From Cichorium intybus (Eukaryota > Streptophyta > Magnoliopsida > Asterales > Asteraceae): a stretch of 64,000 nucleotides of DNA. The notes beneath the pieces were generated by a model. The model saw nothing but the letters and a program-made list of their open reading frames with translations, made no database searches and had not been told where the DNA came from. The position numbers and the translations under genes were made by a program. The stretch is from contig CM042012.1 of assembly GCA_023525715.1 (NCBI GenBank), positions 40,341,689-40,405,688 of the forward strand, given 5' to 3'. This document shows positions 62,506-64,000 of this stretch, in pieces. Positions within the stretch are counted from its first letter, which is position 1. Every line of letters begins with the position of its first letter.

Positions 62506-62825
62506 TGTTGAGTCATAAATAAAGATTGAGTCAAAGATGCTGATCGGATTAATCGCCAGATTTAGTGCCTTTAGTTTAGCTATCGTTTATGGAATGGGCC
62601 TGTCCTTCCATACTTAGTTTTTGTATAAATAGCATGCACGTACCCTAATTAGGGTTAACTTTTGTAATCTTTTACGGCACTCATACAGAATAGTTCACAT
62701 CGAATTGTTCTTGAGTTGTATATAAATCATTCGACATCCGTTCTTCATATTGTTTTGTTCCTGTTCTTGTTTATCTTTCTTATTCCGCATTGTTTGAATC
62801 TTGATCCAACACTTTTGTAACAATA
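62506..62825 (+). repeat. E3 3' LTR (320 bp)
   Basis: Partner of 29362-29681, about 10 substitutions. Ends CAATA instead of CAACA; the end is fixed by the GTTAT duplication that follows. Confidence 0.95.
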
Positions 62826-62830
62826 GTTAT

Positions 62831-63982
62831 AATAAGAAGACAATCGGTTTTATGATTTGGTTAAAGCATTTATTTACTTGCCATTATATGCTAAGATTTC
62901 GGGGTCAAAAACCCACATTACTCATGAGGCTTTATGTCTTACGTATGTTTGTTTTTGTAAAAATGCTATGTACTCAGGTGAAGTCGATAAAGATGAGAAG
63001 ACTACTTGAGCATTAGAAAGAATGGTTTGTGGGACCTGTGTATGGTAGTTGCGTTTTGAACTATGGCTCTGTATTAGTGGTTGTACTGGACCATTTAGTG
63101 TTTGAAGTTTATAATAGTGGTTTTGTTTAACCACCCTTTTGTATTGTAAGTTTTTGTAAATATTGTCAGACTTTTGTAATTGAGAAATGGGGTGTTACAA
63201 TGTTAGATGATGAAGCCAATGAATTCTTGTTGACGAAAGAGTAACCTGCTCTGATACCAGTTATTGCATCGTAAAATATGCAATTAAGAACACACAAGAA
63301 TTCCAAACTCAGTCAAAAACCAATTATGATTGACAATATATTACTTCTCTCACACAGAATTACAATTGAGGGCGTATGTAAAAAAGAACTCTATATAACA
63401 TGTATATACTACGTAAATGCTATATATATGGTAAATCCTGATAAATCTGGGATATATAGAAAACTATACAAAGATAAGATCCTAATCACTAAGATTACGG
63501 ATCTGTAACAAAACTGACTTCACGTTGTCGCTAAAGAACAATCAACGTGACACTTATGCTGAGCTGATTACCAACGTTAAAATCTTTGACACTCATCAGA
63601 TTCCAAAAGTAGTCCCAACATTACGGAATCTATAGCACTTTTGCTATGAGATTTGCTACAAAATTATTCCATAACACATTAGCCACACACTAAATCCGTA
63701 GCAAAATAACTACAAGTTTTTTCCGTAGCAAGTCCATAGCAAATTAACTATAGACTTATTCGTAGCAATTTTGTAGCAAATTCTCTATGGACCAAATTCG
63801 TAATAGATATTCCATAGCAAATTCACTACGGACCAATTCCATAACAGATTTTTCGTGGCAAATTCAGTATAGACCTATTCTAGAAAAAATATTTTGTATC
63901 AAATTCATTACGGACCAATTCGATAACAGGTATTTTGTAACAAATTCACAACAGATCAATTTCGTAACAGGTATTCCGTAAC
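62831..63982. repeat. Tandem unit 2, right part
   Basis: Continues 28078-29361 after E3. Includes the solo-LTR end (GGGGTGTTACA near 63188), the PBS complement at 63248-63259, LTR-like sequence and the minisatellite 63695-63988. It has a ~23-bp insertion near 62850 relative to unit 1. Confidence 0.9.
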
Positions 63983-63988
63983 AAATTC
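63695..63988. repeat. Minisatellite with ~41-bp unit, second array
   Basis: Same unit as 27831-28085, one to two copies longer. Confidence 0.85.
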
Positions 63989-64000
63989 AAGGTAAGAACA
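63983..64000. repeat. Start of tandem unit 3
   Basis: AAATTCAAGGTAAGAACA, the unit start seen at 25755 and 28078, at the window edge. Confidence 0.6.

Larger units (their letters stand above)
29362..62825 (+). mobile_element. E3: giant Ty1/copia element carrying an antisense Agenet gene, host of E2 and E4
   Basis: Bounded by 320-bp LTRs (29362-29681, 62506-62825) and the duplication GTTAT (29357-29361, 62826-62830). The undisturbed site is visible once in tandem unit 1 near 26987. The span is 33,464 bp; without E2 and E4 and their target duplications it is ~13.2 kb. Order: LTR, PBS, gag, in-frame stop, pol, spacer with an antisense two-domain Agenet gene, sense 3' ORF, PPT, LTR. The LTRs differ at about 10 of 320 positions, including the terminal CA of the 3' copy, now TA. 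E3 is distant from E1/E2 in sequence and LTR but shares their gag type, gag/pol boundary and 3' ORF. Confidence 0.95.

Overview
The window is a plant nuclear, intergenic, retrotransposon-on-retrotransposon region. Nothing in it looks like an ordinary host gene. Evidence for a plant is the tRNA-iMet-type primer sites (TGGTATCAGAGC), several Ty1/copia families, an Athila-like Ty3/gypsy derivative with a tRNA-Asp-type primer site, TIR-only foldback elements, and AT-rich spacers with long TA runs. The gag/pol style recalls elements annotated in Asteraceae such as lettuce or Artemisia, but that host guess rests on memory.

Layout. (1) 1-294 is one copy of a ~293-bp direct repeat whose partner is 15934-16226. 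(2) 295-13467 is element E1, a giant Copia of Sirevirus-like layout on the minus strand, with a 5' LTR but cut off inside its 3' extra ORF. (3) 13473-15409 holds a cluster of foldback/MITE-like elements. (4) 16974-17571 plus 25169-25363 is a decayed Copia gag (E6) split by a complete Copia, E5 (17572-25168, TSD CTCTT). (5) 25364-27334 is a probable solo gypsy-type LTR. From 25755 on, a 2.3-2.4 kb segment is tandemly repeated; its second copy is interrupted by E3. (6) 29362-62825 is E3, a giant Copia on the plus strand (TSD GTTAT). It is itself interrupted by E2 (31138-44781, minus, TSD GCTTT, sister of E1) in gag and by E4 (50791-57375, Athila-like and lacking pol, TSD ACTCC) downstream of pol. 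Without its passengers E3 is about 13.2 kb; E2 is 13.6 kb.

How the genes work together. E1, E2 and E3 share one plan: LTR, PBS, long gag with a CCHC knuckle, in-frame stop, protease-integrase-RT-RNase H, a long spacer, then a ~1,000-codon sense ORF (here called the 3' ORF) with its own TATA-like box, PPT, LTR. E3 adds something I have not seen described: between pol and the 3' ORF, on the opposite strand, is a compact gene of about 138 codons with tandem Agenet/Tudor-like domains, a TATA box, an ATG and a downstream AATAAA. E4 landed exactly inside it; the flanks rejoin in frame when E4 and one TSD copy are ignored. This antisense gene and the 3' ORF form a divergent pair. This is the best candidate for a novel system in the window.

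LTR divergence read by eye (E3 ~10/320, E4 ~18/1109, E2 3/497) agrees with the nesting order E3, then E4, then E2. Nearly all coding regions carry stops or frameshifts, so they are reported as pseudogenes.
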